The notes under the pieces are model-generated. The model saw nothing but the letters and a program-made list of their open reading frames with translations, was not told where the DNA came from and did not search any database. Source: Bacillus cereus group sp. RP43 (lineage in GTDB: Bacteria; Bacillota; Bacilli; Bacillales; Bacillaceae_G). Taken from it: a stretch of DNA of 64,000 nt. Below are positions 1 to 9,465 of the stretch, one piece after another; the first letter of the stretch is position 1, and each line of letters begins with the position of its first letter. Made by a program: the position numbers and the translations under genes. The stretch lies in the NCBI RefSeq assembly GCF_040459645.1, contig NZ_JARVHQ010000003.1, positions 124,001 to 188,000 on the forward strand, given 5' to 3'.

Positions 1-311
1 TGTTCTTGAATCGAAGTATTTTGTTCAACTTTACTTTCACTCGTTTCATTGCCTTTTGGTTGTTCTTCTTGTTCTGTAGCAGGGGCATCATTTGAATTCA
101 TTTGCTCCTGATTTTGAATTACTTCGTTTTCTTTTATATTATCCACCAATGTTTTCTCTTTTTTTGCTTCCGCATCCGTTAGTTCGATAGGTGTCTGATT
201 CTGTTGTTCCTCTGCATAACTTGGAGATACACCTGTGAACAAAATGCCTGCTGTTGTCACGGTTGTTACAGTTGCCTTTAAATTCTTTTTTATGTTTGAT
301 TTTTTCTTCAT
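1..311 (-). CDS. Surface adhesin, N-terminal part (runs off the window)
   Basis: The start codon is at 311 and the reading frame is still open at base 1, so only about 103 residues are visible. It begins with a secretion signal (basic MKKKSNIKK, then a hydrophobic stretch and a likely cleavage after SYA) and continues into a Glu/Gln-rich linker. Over this stretch it is almost identical to the start of the complete 1192-residue adhesin at 28050-31628, with only a few base differences, while the DNA upstream of the start diverges quickly. It is therefore a recent paralogue. The rest of the protein cannot be seen. Its role as an exported surface protein is inferred from the paralogue. Confidence 0.8.
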   Translation of the reverse strand, partial: MKKKSNIKKNLKATVTTVTTAGILFTGVSPSYAEEQQNQTPIELTDAEAKKEKTLVDNIKENEVIQNQEQMNSNDAPATEQEEQPKGNETSESKVEQNTSIQE

Positions 312-752
312 TCTTACTCTCCTTTGTTTTAATAATTTTCTCTGGTTCGGATATAAAAGTTCTTGTCTCCAGCCAACCCCTCTATCGTGGTGTATCACCA
401 GCTTATCTGATCCATTTACATTCATACTGTTCTATTCCGATCTTGTATGATTGTTTAAACTTCTATCCCCCTAATTTCTTTTACGTATATATATGTATCA
501 GTTGTACATACAGCATACTATCCATGAGAAACTTGCTTCTTTTTCATCATCAAGAAAGAAGGATAGATACAACAGGTTTATACAAGCCTAGCATTCTCTC
601 TATGCATTATGTAAATCTAAAAAACAAGCCGTACACGTTTCCCATGTGGGTATTTCTCTATCTATTGGAATCGGAATGCAAATGGATAGAAAAGACCTGT
701 CTATAATCGGTTTAAAAAGAAGGAATTGAAATCCTCACTGCCTTTCATAAAC

Positions 753-790
753 AATTCTAATACAAATTGTATACAATTTTCATTAGAATT
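753..790. promoter_or_regulatory. 38-bp palindrome upstream of the adhesin
   Basis: An imperfect 38-bp inverted repeat is centred on a TTGTATACAA core, about 440 bp upstream of the adhesin start at 311. A perfect 38-bp version lies at the matching place upstream of the second adhesin (32093-32130). One arm pair differs between the copies as C-G here and T-A there, so symmetry is kept. This suggests a dimeric regulator site. The regulator is unknown. Confidence 0.45.
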
Positions 791-1129
791 TGTGTCTATT
801 TTGTGACGAAAAAGAATCTGATCCACATGTTATTGAATGGGATTCCCTTTGTATAACCTTGTTTATTCATAAAAACAACCGATTTTAACCCATATAGCAT
901 CCTTGTAAAATTGCATACATTATTTTTTTATGAATAGGTTTCAAAATGAATAGAAAGGATTAAAAGTACAAAGAAAACTTATTTATTTGGAAATTATTTT
1001 TATTGTCTCTTTCCTCAATAACCTAGATTCTGGTGTAAATATTTGAAGAAGAGCACAAATGATAGCAGGTTCCTAGCAGAATTGTATTTTATGCTATAAG
1101 TCCAAATAATTAATGGATGAACTCTGTTT

Positions 1130-1375
1130 TAATTTTGGACGGACTGATTCCTTAAATCACCCTATCCCTTTATGTAGTATGTATGGCGTCCACACCACTT
1201 AATATGGAGATTGCTATTTTAAATGATTTTAACCCTAATATAGAACGTACACTTTGATGATCTTGTTCTACTATATTATTTAGATATCTAACTTACATTG
1301 CCTTTACTCTTCTTTCGGTGCTTCGATAAGTAGGGTTCCTATCTACTAATATTGCGCCAAGATTCTATCGAACAA
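1130..1375 (-). pseudogene. IS6-family (IS240-type) transposase, C-terminal remnant
   Basis: Reading the minus strand gives a decayed peptide containing YLNNIVEQDHQSVR followed by a GLKSFKIA-like stretch. This is the usual end of the DDE domain of IS6/IS240 transposases. There are stops, and no start or N-terminal half. It is only a scrap. Similar scraps lie at 11150-11240 and larger ones at 10435-10832 and 12757-13330. Confidence 0.6.
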
Positions 1376-1454
1376 GACCATAGACACATGAATCATCGAT
1401 TTTTTATGCAAGCTTTTCTAAAAATACAGGTGTAAAATATCATTTTTAACGAAT

Positions 1455-1824
1455 TTTCCGACAGAAGACTCCCTCCTCAATATATTTGAAGGTGTGATAG
1501 CACCAGCAGATATATTGAGGAGGGAGATGAATGTCGGTTGGCGTAAGCCAAAATGTTTGCTACCATATACTTGTACAGATTGCTCTTTGATAACTGAAGA
1601 TATGAGGTTGGTTGCAGAAAATTGTTGCAATTGTAAAATCTTCAACGTTCTATCGTCCCACGCTTGCCGAAGTTGCGAAAACCAAGCTAAAGTAGGGACC
1701 GTGGTGAGTTAACGTACAAGACATTTCAATTCTCACCGTATGAACTACGGGCAGAGTCTGCTAAGATAACTGGTGGTTACATCGGTGTTCGCAGGAATCC
1801 CCCACTTCAAACATCTCATAAGAG
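1455..1824 (+). mobile_element. Non-autonomous IS605-type element with no intact transposase
   Basis: The left side carries the imperfect hairpin and GGGAGATGAATGTCGG sequence found at the left ends of the TnpB elements at 4313, 6978 and 34990. The right side carries a GAATCCCCCACTTC...GTGGGGATAG hairpin like their right ends. The roughly 250 bp between them hold only a doubtful 72-codon frame with several cysteines, perhaps a TnpB C-terminal scrap. It resembles a palindrome-associated, MITE-like derivative. An IS231 remnant is inserted into the right end. Confidence 0.5.
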
Positions 1825-2590
1825 TGTTAAGTGGGGATAGTATCACATCGCTATCAAGCTAACAAAATACCCTCTAAAATAAAAAAAAGCTATTCTTTCT
1901 GTAGAATCATAGGAAAGAATAGCTTTTTTGTATCTGATGTATTACAACTATTTTCTCAAGAAATTCAAAACTTTTTATCTCTGAATATCTTACAAGACCT
2001 TGCTAGAAATGTTGGCCTTGTGCAAAGAATTAGTAAATACCAAGAAAAAGATTTAGTCGCTTTATATGCATGGATGAGTCAAAATATCGCTATGATTTCT
2101 TTAACTTTGTTATCTAGCTGTTTAGAAGTATCAACAGAAGTACTCATCAGTCCTCAGGGACTGAATCAACGATTTAATAAAGCTGCTGTCCAATTTTTCA
2201 CAGCACATATTAGCTGAATTACTAAACTCAAAATCGTCCTCATCTATGCTGGTTTCTTCTCCATGTACTTCTGTTTTTAAACGTCTTGGTATTCTAAATT
2301 CAACTCCCAGATCTCTTTTCATTCATTTATCCGGGTTCAGGAGGATGTACTACACAGCCGGGGTGAAGGATTCAGCATGAATATGATCTATTAAGTGGAC
2401 AGTTCTTACATATTCATACAGGTCAGGATAAACAACATGATCGATACTACGGTCCTCTTTGCGTCCCAACTGTGACAGCAAATGACTTGTGTATCCGAGA
2501 TTTAGGTTGTTTTCATCTCAAAAATCTTCAACATACACATGATAAGAAAACTACGATATCCATCGTATCAAATCCAACACACAAATTCAT
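1822..2590 (+). pseudogene. IS231-type (IS4 family) transposase remnant
   Basis: A degenerate IS231 left end (ATCGCTATCAAGCTAAC) at about 1842 is followed by a large hairpin at 1887-1930 and an open frame from about 1950 to 2217. That frame aligns with the N-terminus of the intact IS231 transposase at 40663-42093 (FSQEIQ..., LVALYAWMSQN, GLNQRFN). After a stop the similarity continues in other frames ([20 protein letters not shown] segments) to about 2580. It is a multiply frameshifted pseudogene. Confidence 0.75.
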
Positions 2591-2793
2591 CAGAAAAATC
2601 TCAAACTTCAAAAGTGGGATTGCCCTTCTTGTGGCGCATACCATGATAGAGATGTTAATGCAGAACTAAATCTCAGAAACGAAACAATTCGTCTTCTAAC
2701 CGTGGGAACTACGGGATTAGCCCAATTCAATTAGAAATCTCCCATTTTAAACAGTCCGTGAGGATATTATGGAGTGAGTAGTTCAATGTTTTA
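2590..2793 (+). pseudogene. TnpB C-terminal remnant with IS605 right end
   Basis: Directly after the IS231 scrap, with one or two frameshifts, the sequence encodes a decayed TnpB tail: a CPSC-like zinc finger, a YHDRDVNAE-like RuvC-III segment and RNETIRLLT. It is followed by a right-end hairpin (CTCCCATTTTAAACAGTCCG) that finishes in AGTTCAA. The N-terminal part of the gene is missing. Confidence 0.6.
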
Positions 2794-2839
2794 AACCCTC
2801 TTTTGGTGAGATAATTTGTTTAATGTACACATTTATTTT

Positions 2840-4261
2840 TCACTTAAAAAGTACATGTGTAATATGCTCTATATCTTTTTGATTGAAATTTCGATAGATA
2901 AAATAAACGGGTATCTCAGAGGAGAAAGATTTGTTTCTATAATTTGTAATTATAAGATCATATTTTATATTATTATCTGACTTTCTATAGATATTCATTG
3001 ATACTCCAAAGACATCTTTTAATGTTATATAAGCAAGTCTTTCATATATTTCATTTCCATAATACATAAATAACACATTTTTTTTAGGATAGATAAAATC
3101 AAGAATAAGCGTTGCATTTTGTGCCAGATGCCTTATATCATGTTCATTATATTTATTAAATGTAACAGTCTCATTCCATTTAGAAATAATAAATAAATTA
3201 TTATTATACAGTTCTTGGAATCTGTGAGATAGATACGTAGGTGCAATAAACAAGTATTTTATTGGAAAGGAATAGTACTTAGCAATATAAACTTTTAAAA
3301 AATGATTGAACAATTCGCGTTTTAAGTAATCAAATTCTATATTGCTCCCCTCAATATCAGAATTCATCATATCTATCAACTTCAAAAACCATTGATAAGG
3401 TTTCCCATTTTTATCTTCGTAATATTTAAGAACGGCATTTGTTTGTTGAATATTACTAAATGAACTTGAGCTAAAATAGATAAAAATCTTTAATGCATCT
3501 TTTTCATTTTTTGATAATTTCACCATACAATAACCCTCAATTTCGAAAATTATTATATCAAAACAATTTGTTTGATTTGGAGCATATAAATTAGTAAATT
3601 CAATGTTCCTATCTGTAAATTTTTTTCCAGTAATTCTATAGATAGAAACATAAACCAACACTTTTAACAAGAAATAATCTACTTTTACTTCATAAAAATC
3701 AAGAGTCTTTTTAATATTTCGAATTAAATCATCTGGTAATGATATTGTAGGCATACATTGTTCTATACTGAGATAAAAAATCAAATAAAAATATCTAATA
3801 TTAATTTCTTCCCCTTTTAGTTTAACAAAATCAGTTGTAAATTCTAATTTAAATTCATCTAGAATAGTATTATATTTTTTTAAAATTTTTTTTAATGTTA
3901 CTTTATTTATATATAAAATTTGGGACCACTTTTCTAAAGAATAATGCTTATTATGAAATATCTCTATTAGAATTTTATAAATCACACTTTCTTGTAAATA
4001 TGACATAATAATTGGAGCAAGAGTTTCAGTTGGGGGTTTATGTAATATATACCCTTTCGCCGTCCTGCTAATTATATCCCAATTTCTAGGCAGGCTATTT
4101 TTAAGCTCTCTAATTTCGTGTATGATAGTTCTGTCCGAGCAATTAACTTGCTTTGCTAACTCAATTGAAGTTACTTGTTCTTCAGTGATTAATATTTCAA
4201 GAATTTGAAGTTTTCTATTTCTGGATTTATCATGAATTAAACTTTTTATCATTTTATGCAT
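2840..4261 (-). CDS. AtxA/AcpA-type transcriptional regulator (Mga family)
   Basis: About 473 residues, the size of AtxA, AcpA and AcpB. The N-terminal 60-70 residues hold a winged helix-turn-helix of the Mga type (SIELAKQVNCSDRTIIHEI). Next come a second HTH_Mga-like segment (WSQILYINKVTLKKILKKY), a PRD-like middle and an alpha/beta C-terminus like the EIIB-type domain. Such proteins control virulence plasmid genes in the B. cereus group in response to carbohydrate or CO2 cues. I chose the start at 4261 because GGAG lies 8 bases upstream; an in-frame ATG at 4294 has no such site. A TnpB element begins about 50 bp upstream, so the native promoter is probably displaced. The target genes are unknown; the toxin genes nearby are candidates only by location. 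Confidence 0.75.
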   Translation of the reverse strand: MHKMIKSLIHDKSRNRKLQILEILITEEQVTSIELAKQVNCSDRTIIHEIRELKNSLPRNWDIISRTAKGYILHKPPTETLAPIIMSYLQESVIYKILIEIFHNKHYSLEKWSQILYINKVTLKKILKKYNTILDEFKLEFTTDFVKLKGEEINIRYFYLIFYLSIEQCMPTISLPDDLIRNIKKTLDFYEVKVDYFLLKVLVYVSIYRITGKKFTDRNIEFTNLYAPNQTNCFDIIIFEIEGYCMVKLSKNEKDALKIFIYFSSSSFSNIQQTNAVLKYYEDKNGKPYQWFLKLIDMMNSDIEGSNIEFDYLKRELFNHFLKVYIAKYYSFPIKYLFIAPTYLSHRFQELYNNNLFIISKWNETVTFNKYNEHDIRHLAQNATLILDFIYPKKNVLFMYYGNEIYERLAYITLKDVFGVSMNIYRKSDNNIKYDLIITNYRNKSFSSEIPVYFIYRNFNQKDIEHITHVLFK

Positions 4262-4312
4262 TACATTCACTCCTAAAACCATAATTGTAGACATAACATT
4301 TTCTTTATCATT

Positions 4313-5688
4313 TTAGCCAAGAAGACTCCTTCCTCAAGGAACGCGAAGTGGGTAGGTGGGAGATGAATTGGCTTCGGACAAGGGATGGCAGGAAGCCATC
4401 TTAATTGTTCGACATATATATAGTGGTACTTGACTACCTATCGGATATCTGTTCGTTGTATAATAGATGCATATCGAAATGGAGGTGAAAGGAATGATGA
4501 TCAATAAAGCTTATAAATTTCGTATCTATCCAAATAAAGCACAAGCGATCCTAATTAATAAAACGATCGGTTGTTCTCGTTTTGTATTCAATCATTTCCT
4601 ATCTCTATGGGATAATGCATACAAAGAAACAGGAAAAGGTTTAACATATGGTACATACTCTGCCAAACTTCCTGCCATGAAGAAAGAGTTTGTTTGGCTA
4701 AAAGAAGTGGATAGTATTGCGATTCAGTCGTCTGTTCGCAACCTTGCGGATGCTTATACACGCTTTTTCAAAAAACAAAACAATACCCCGCGTTTCAAAT
4801 CTAAGAATAACAACGTACAATCTTATACCACAAAACAAACAAATGAAAACATTGCCGTTGTAGGAAACAAAATAAAGTTGCCAAAACTAGGTCTTGTTCG
4901 ATTTGCCAAAAGTCGTGAAGTAAATGGACGTATTTTAAATGCTACAGTTAGACGGAACCCTTCTGGCAGATACTTTGTGTCATTGTTAGTTGAAACAGAA
5001 GTGCAAGAACTTCCGAAAATACAATCTTATATTGGAATGGATGTAGGACTAAAAGATTTCGCCATTTTGTCAGATGGAACAACCTATAAAAATCCGAAGT
5101 TTTTCCGATCATTAGAAGAGAAGTTGGCGAAAGCACAGCGTGTTCTTCTAGAAGAACGAAAGGATCTTCTCGCTGGAATAAACAGCGAGTAAAGGTAGCT
5201 AGAATTCATGAATACATAGCAAATGCTAGAAAAGATTACTTAGACAAAGTCTCAACTGAAATCATCAAAAACCACGATGTTATCGGTATAGAAGATTTGC
5301 AAGTATCGAATATGTTAAAGAATCATAAGTTAGCAAAAGCAATTAGTGAGGTATCATGGCCACAGTTTCGAACTATGTTGGAATATAAAGCAAAATGGTA
5401 AGGCAAACAAATCATTGTCGTATCAAAAACGTTTGCTTCAAGTCAATTATGTTCTTGTTGTGGATATCAAAACAAAGACGTTAAAAAACTAAACCTACGT
5501 AAATGGGACTGCCCTTCTTGTCTTACACACCATGATAGGGATATTAACGCAAGTATCAATCTGAAAAATGAAGCGATAAGGCTTCTAACCGCAAGGACTG
5601 TGGAGATAGCCTAATAAATTAGAGTTCGATAGAACTCTTTACTTAGGAATCCCCCTCTTCTAAACGAAGTGAAAGTGGGGGGAGTTCA
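4313..5688 (+). mobile_element. IS605-type (IS1341-like) element carrying a broken tnpB
   Basis: The left end (about 4313) and right end (CCCCCTCTTC...GAAAGTGGGGGG, ending AGTTCAA) match the element at 34990-36365 almost base for base. Both are preceded by the same TTTATCATTTT sequence, which fits target-site or TAM preference. There is no tnpA. It sits immediately upstream of the AtxA-like gene and points away from it. Confidence 0.75.
4494..5614 (+). pseudogene. tnpB: TnpB RNA-guided nuclease, frameshifted
   Basis: The start has a GGAGGTG site. It is over 95 percent alike by eye to the intact TnpB at 35170-36291. One T is missing near 5145 compared with that copy (GTTCTTCTAG against GTTCTTTCTAG), which shifts the frame and ends the protein at about residue 232. 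A second lesion turns TAC into TAA near 5400. The rest of the RuvC domain and the CSCC...CPSC zinc finger remain recognisable in the shifted frame. It should be inactive as a nuclease, although its 3' guide-RNA region is intact. Confidence 0.85.
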
Positions 5689-5689
5689 A

Positions 5690-6970
5690 TAAATATCTAT
5701 CATTTCATCATATTATTCTCTGTATTAGATTTAGAAAGGCGTAGATTGTTGTATATTTAGTAGTTCTGTTAATTGCATTACATTATCTTAGAGCTAATTG
5801 AACAAATCATTTCCATTTATCTTTACTTTACTGGGATAACCCAAGTGATTGTTATAAAAATGAATTTTCTAACAATAATATTTGAGATACTTATAGAGTG
5901 TCTTTAATGTTAGTACCATTGTGGGTATTTCGTTCTCTAAATCTAATACCATGGTCGGATATTATTATATAATATCATCATTTTGTATTTCTAAAGTCCA
6001 ATAATGCTCTTTTTTCGTTTGTTGTTACAAAAACATTCTTAGAATCTCCTATAGCATTCCAGGCTATAATCCAGCTTTTTCTCCATGGGCATACAAATTG
6101 ATAAATATTTTGTGTTTTATTAAATTCAAGGATCCAGTTTTGATGAGGAGTATGATTTAGGTTACATAACATTATTACACTTGTCCACATCTACATCTCG
6201 CTACTTCAATATAACTATATATACATATCTTTTGTTTCTCTTCCACAAAAAGTTTCTTGCAAAGTTGCTAATAATATCCCAGCATTCGTCACATTCAATA
6301 CTGTTCTTTTAATATTTTTTCACATTTAACCTTTTCATCATTTATATGCCCCCTTTTCAAATATTCACTATTTTCAAAAATGCTTTCTTTGCACGATTTG
6401 TATACAATATAAGAACATCATTCTCACCCACTCATCCCCAGGAAACTGAAACCTTATCGATGTGAAATTCAAAGAAAACGATTTTATAATTCGATTTTAT
6501 ACTAAATAAACACAAAATGTATACAATTATTTGTTTTTTCACCTGAATTATAATTGTTTAAAAGACTGAATGATTTTCTACATGAAGCTACTTTCATAAA
6601 AAGAGTAAGTAGAATCACGATTTAAAGGAAGACGGCTTAAAATATATATCATATGTGATGTCTCCGAGATTTTGAAAGTGCGTGACGTTTCTATTTATCC
6701 GAATATCATTAGACTGCATATATTCCGTTATGAAAAGGTTATTGAAAATGCTTGGAGAACTAACAACGGATAAAGCCTCAGTATGACCTGACACGTTTAA
6801 TAACTGAAAGGAAAGAGGTATCCCCCGATTCCGTAACTCTCTTTATTTGAATACACTCTTCCGTAAAATAATCTGATGATATATTTTCAGGAAGGACCAC
6901 AGATTCATTCTGCACATTAATACCTACCTATTTGGCCACATCAATTACTCTTACAGGTTGTTCATTTAAC
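5690..6970. other. AT-rich gap, no convincing gene
   Basis: Apart from the doubtful frame at 5978-6190, nothing codes clearly. Two TTGTATACAA-like motifs occur at about 6397 and 6518, the same core as in the palindromes upstream of the adhesin genes. A decayed minus-strand frame at about 6790-6965 cannot be assigned. Confidence 0.4.
5978..6190 (-). CDS. Hypothetical 70-residue protein (doubtful)
   Basis: The only substantial frame in the 1.3-kb gap between two IS605 elements. The protein is rich in Trp, Asn and His, with no signal peptide, membrane segment or motif that I recognise. The Shine-Dalgarno match is weak. It may be a remnant or a chance frame. Confidence 0.25.
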   Translation of the reverse strand: MWTSVIMLCNLNHTPHQNWILEFNKTQNIYQFVCPWRKSWIIAWNAIGDSKNVFVTTNEKRALLDFRNTK

Positions 6971-7126
6971 GACTTCCTCGAAAGAATTCTCCTTCCTCAA
7001 GCGCGTGAAGGGCGTAGCCCAGCGGTAGGTGGGAGATGAATTTCGGTTTGGCGTAGCCAAAAGGCTTTGCTTTTTATTTTGCCTCTGATAAAATCAGTCT
7101 TATAAAGAATAAAGGTTGGTATACGA

Positions 7127-7525
7127 ATGAAATTAGATAGCAATAATCATTCAGTGTTCTTGTTGTATTATCATCTTGTGTTGGTCGTAAAATACAGAAG
7201 AAATGTGTTCGATGATGATATATCAGACTATGCAAAAGACATGTTTGTCAGGTTATCCGAGAATTACAACATAACACTGGTAGAGTGGAATCATGATGTA
7301 GACCATGTTCATATTTTGTTCAAGGCACATCCGAATACAGAAATGACAAAATTTATTAATGCTTATAAAAGTGCAAGTTCTCGACTAATCAAGAGAGACT
7401 TTCCACAAGTGAAAAAAAAACTTTGGAAAGAGATGTTTTGGTCAAGAAGTTTTTGCTTACTAACTACTGGTAGTTCTCCAATAGATGTAGTAAAGAAATA
7501 TATTGAAAACCAAGGTGAAAAGTGA
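7127..7525 (+). CDS. tnpA: IS200/IS605 transposase TnpA (Y1 HUH endonuclease)
   Basis: 132 residues, the normal size for the single-strand DNA transposase of IS200/IS605. The metal-binding HUH motif is seen as VDHVHILF. The catalytic tyrosine is probably in VVKKYIENQ near the C-terminus. The N-terminal YYHLVLVVKYRRNVF segment is typical. It cuts and joins single-stranded element ends at subterminal hairpins during replication. It is followed by tnpB after 11 bp. No lesion was seen. Confidence 0.92.
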   Translation: MKLDSNNHSVFLLYYHLVLVVKYRRNVFDDDISDYAKDMFVRLSENYNITLVEWNHDVDHVHILFKAHPNTEMTKFINAYKSASSRLIKRDFPQVKKKLWKEMFWSRSFCLLTTGSSPIDVVKKYIENQGEK

Positions 7526-7536
7526 GGTGAAATGAT

Positions 7537-8649
7537 ATGACAAAGCAGAATAAAGCCTATAAATTTCGTTTGTATCCAACAGAAGAACAAGCATACCTTA
7601 TGCGTAAAACCTTCGGTTGTGTACGTTTCGTGTATAACAGAATGTTAGCTGAACGGAAAGAAGCGTACGAAAAGTACAAAGATGACAAGGAACAACTAAA
7701 GAAACAAAAGCTTCCAACTCCTGCAAAATATAAAGCAGAATTTGAGTGGTTAAAAGAAGTTGATTCATTAGCTTTGGCAAATGCTCAACTAAACTTGCAA
7801 ACTGCCTATAAGAATTTCTTTAGTGGTCAAAATGACTTTCCGACATTCAAAAGTAAAAAAGACAGAAAGTCTTATACAACGAATGTAGTAAACGGAAATA
7901 TTATGTTGCTTAATGGTCATATCAAATTGCCAAAACTGAAAATGGTACGTTTCAAACAGCATAGAGAAATACCACAAGATTATATGATCAAGTCATGTAC
8001 GATTTCTATGACACCTACTGGTAAATACTATGTGTCCATCTTGACTGAATACGAAAAAGAGATTGTACAAAAAGAAGTAGAAACAGTTGTTGGGTTAGAT
8101 TTTACGATGGGTGGATTATACGTTAGTTCTGAAGATGAGAAAGCCAATTATCCTAAGTTCTATCGTGAAATGTTAGACCAATTAGCAAAGGCACAACGAG
8201 TATTAGCAAGGCGCAATAAAGGTTCTCAGCGTTGGAATAAACAACGTATTCGTGTAGCTAAGTTACATGAGAAAGTAGCTAACCAACGTAAGAATTTCCT
8301 TCATCATGAGCCTAAAAAGTTAGCTGCTCATTTTGATGTTGTAGCTATTGAAGACCTAAACATGAAAGGAATGTCGCAAGCACTTCATTTTGGAAAAAGT
8401 GTCGCTGATAATGGGTGGGGTATGTTCACTTCTTTCTTAGCGTATAAACTAAATGAACAAGGAAAACAACTTGTGAAAATAGACAAATGGTTTCCTTCCA
8501 CAAAAACATGTAGCGGTTGTGGAAATGTAAAAAATATGACATTGTCTGAACGAGTCTATTCTTGTATATGCGGTGTAAATCTCGATAGAGATTATAACGC
8601 AGCTATCAATATCAAAAATGAAGCAATACGCCTTTTAGCGTTAGCATAA
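7537..8649 (+). CDS. tnpB: TnpB, RNA-guided transposon nuclease
   Basis: 370 residues. It has the N-terminal helix-turn-helix (NKAYKFRLYPTEEQ), the RuvC-I aspartate in VVGLDFTMGG, the RuvC-II glutamate in VAIEDLNMKGM, a zinc-finger CSGCGN...CICG, and RuvC-III in LDRDYNAAINI. All three acidic residues are present, so it should be active. TnpB enzymes cut DNA using an RNA copied from the element's right end and promote element retention. This protein is clearly diverged from the two near-identical TnpBs at 4494 and 35170 and belongs to a different IS605 subgroup. Confidence 0.92.
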   Translation: MTKQNKAYKFRLYPTEEQAYLMRKTFGCVRFVYNRMLAERKEAYEKYKDDKEQLKKQKLPTPAKYKAEFEWLKEVDSLALANAQLNLQTAYKNFFSGQNDFPTFKSKKDRKSYTTNVVNGNIMLLNGHIKLPKLKMVRFKQHREIPQDYMIKSCTISMTPTGKYYVSILTEYEKEIVQKEVETVVGLDFTMGGLYVSSEDEKANYPKFYREMLDQLAKAQRVLARRNKGSQRWNKQRIRVAKLHEKVANQRKNFLHHEPKKLAAHFDVVAIEDLNMKGMSQALHFGKSVADNGWGMFTSFLAYKLNEQGKQLVKIDKWFPSTKTCSGCGNVKNMTLSERVYSCICGVNLDRDYNAAINIKNEAIRLLALA

Positions 8650-8800
8650 ATAGTAATAAAACAACCTTTGGAACAAGGGAGTTAGCTCGGCTGTCTTAGG
8701 ACGAATTCGTTAGCTATCAAAAGTAACGACTAACCGAGAAGCCCACACTTCAAACAGTCCGTTAGGACGTTAAGTGGCGGGTAGTTCACTGTAGCTGTAT
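8600..8800 (+). ncRNA. Predicted omega (reRNA) region of the IS605 element
   Basis: Known TnpB systems use an RNA that covers the 3' end of tnpB and the right end, with the guide lying just past the end. Here the right-end hairpin at about 8740-8780 finishes at 8789, so the guide would be the bases from about 8790 on. Position inferred by analogy only. Confidence 0.4.
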
Positions 8801-9465
8801 CAAATGATAGAAGGTATGTAGTTTCATATAAAAAAATATAAAAAAATAGAAAAGTCCTTTAATCCCAACTGAAGATCTTATTTTCGGTAATTCTTGCATG
8901 TTTGTCTAAGCTAACAAATGTACCATTTAGACTCCGTCTAACAGTACATTTAGAGTACCTCCTGTCTTTGCAAACTTCACAAATCCGTCATTAAATAATT
9001 TGATTCTATCGTCCATGATAGTAATATTGCCATTTTTTGTTTCGTTATGTTAGGTTGGATTTTATTCTGTTTGGACTAGAATCGTGAAAAATCTAGCAGA
9101 TGTTTCTTGAAAAATATCTGCTGAATTATTTAATGCATATTGAAGGGAAATACTATTTACTCCTTTTAACGTTGTTTTAATTGAGTGAGCCCAACAAATC
9201 CAGAATTATAGGTTAATCATTTTCCAGTTTCTTTATAAGTAGTAAGAAAGTGATTAAATACAAAAAGGAGGCTTATGCCTACCGACATTCATCTCCCACC
9301 TTCAAATTTTTGAGGGAAGAGCCTTCAATGGGAAACGTATAAAATATAAATCATTACCTGAATATTTTTTTCATGGAATATTGAAATTTTAAATCGTTTA
9401 CAAAATTGTTTTTCTGATATGATTCATTATAGAAATTAAAATAATCATAAAAGGGGCTGAATTAC
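8790..9465. other. Gene-poor gap with a stray IS605 left end
   Basis: No frame of note. At about 9268-9333 an IS605-type left end lies in reverse orientation (CCGACATTCATCTCCCACC), without any gene beside it. The last 100 bp should contain the promoter of the toxin gene; a TTTACA with a TATAGA-like box follows at about 9395-9440. Confidence 0.4.

Larger units (their letters stand above)
6978..8789 (+). mobile_element. Complete IS605-family element (tnpA + tnpB)
   Basis: The left end has the subterminal imperfect hairpin TCCTTCCTCAAGCGCG...GGTGGGAGATGAAT. The two genes follow in the same direction with an 11-bp gap, and the right end is the CCCACACTTCAAACAG...TTAAGTGGCGGG hairpin ending AGTTCAC. 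The element is about 1.8 kb, and both genes look intact, so it may still be able to move and could drive the TnpB-only elements in trans. Confidence 0.8.

Noticed and set aside
254..706. 150-residue plus-strand frame
   Set aside because: It begins inside the opposite-strand adhesin signal peptide and has no ribosome site. The similar frame at 31571-31765 shows that it is only the reverse of a conserved gene start.
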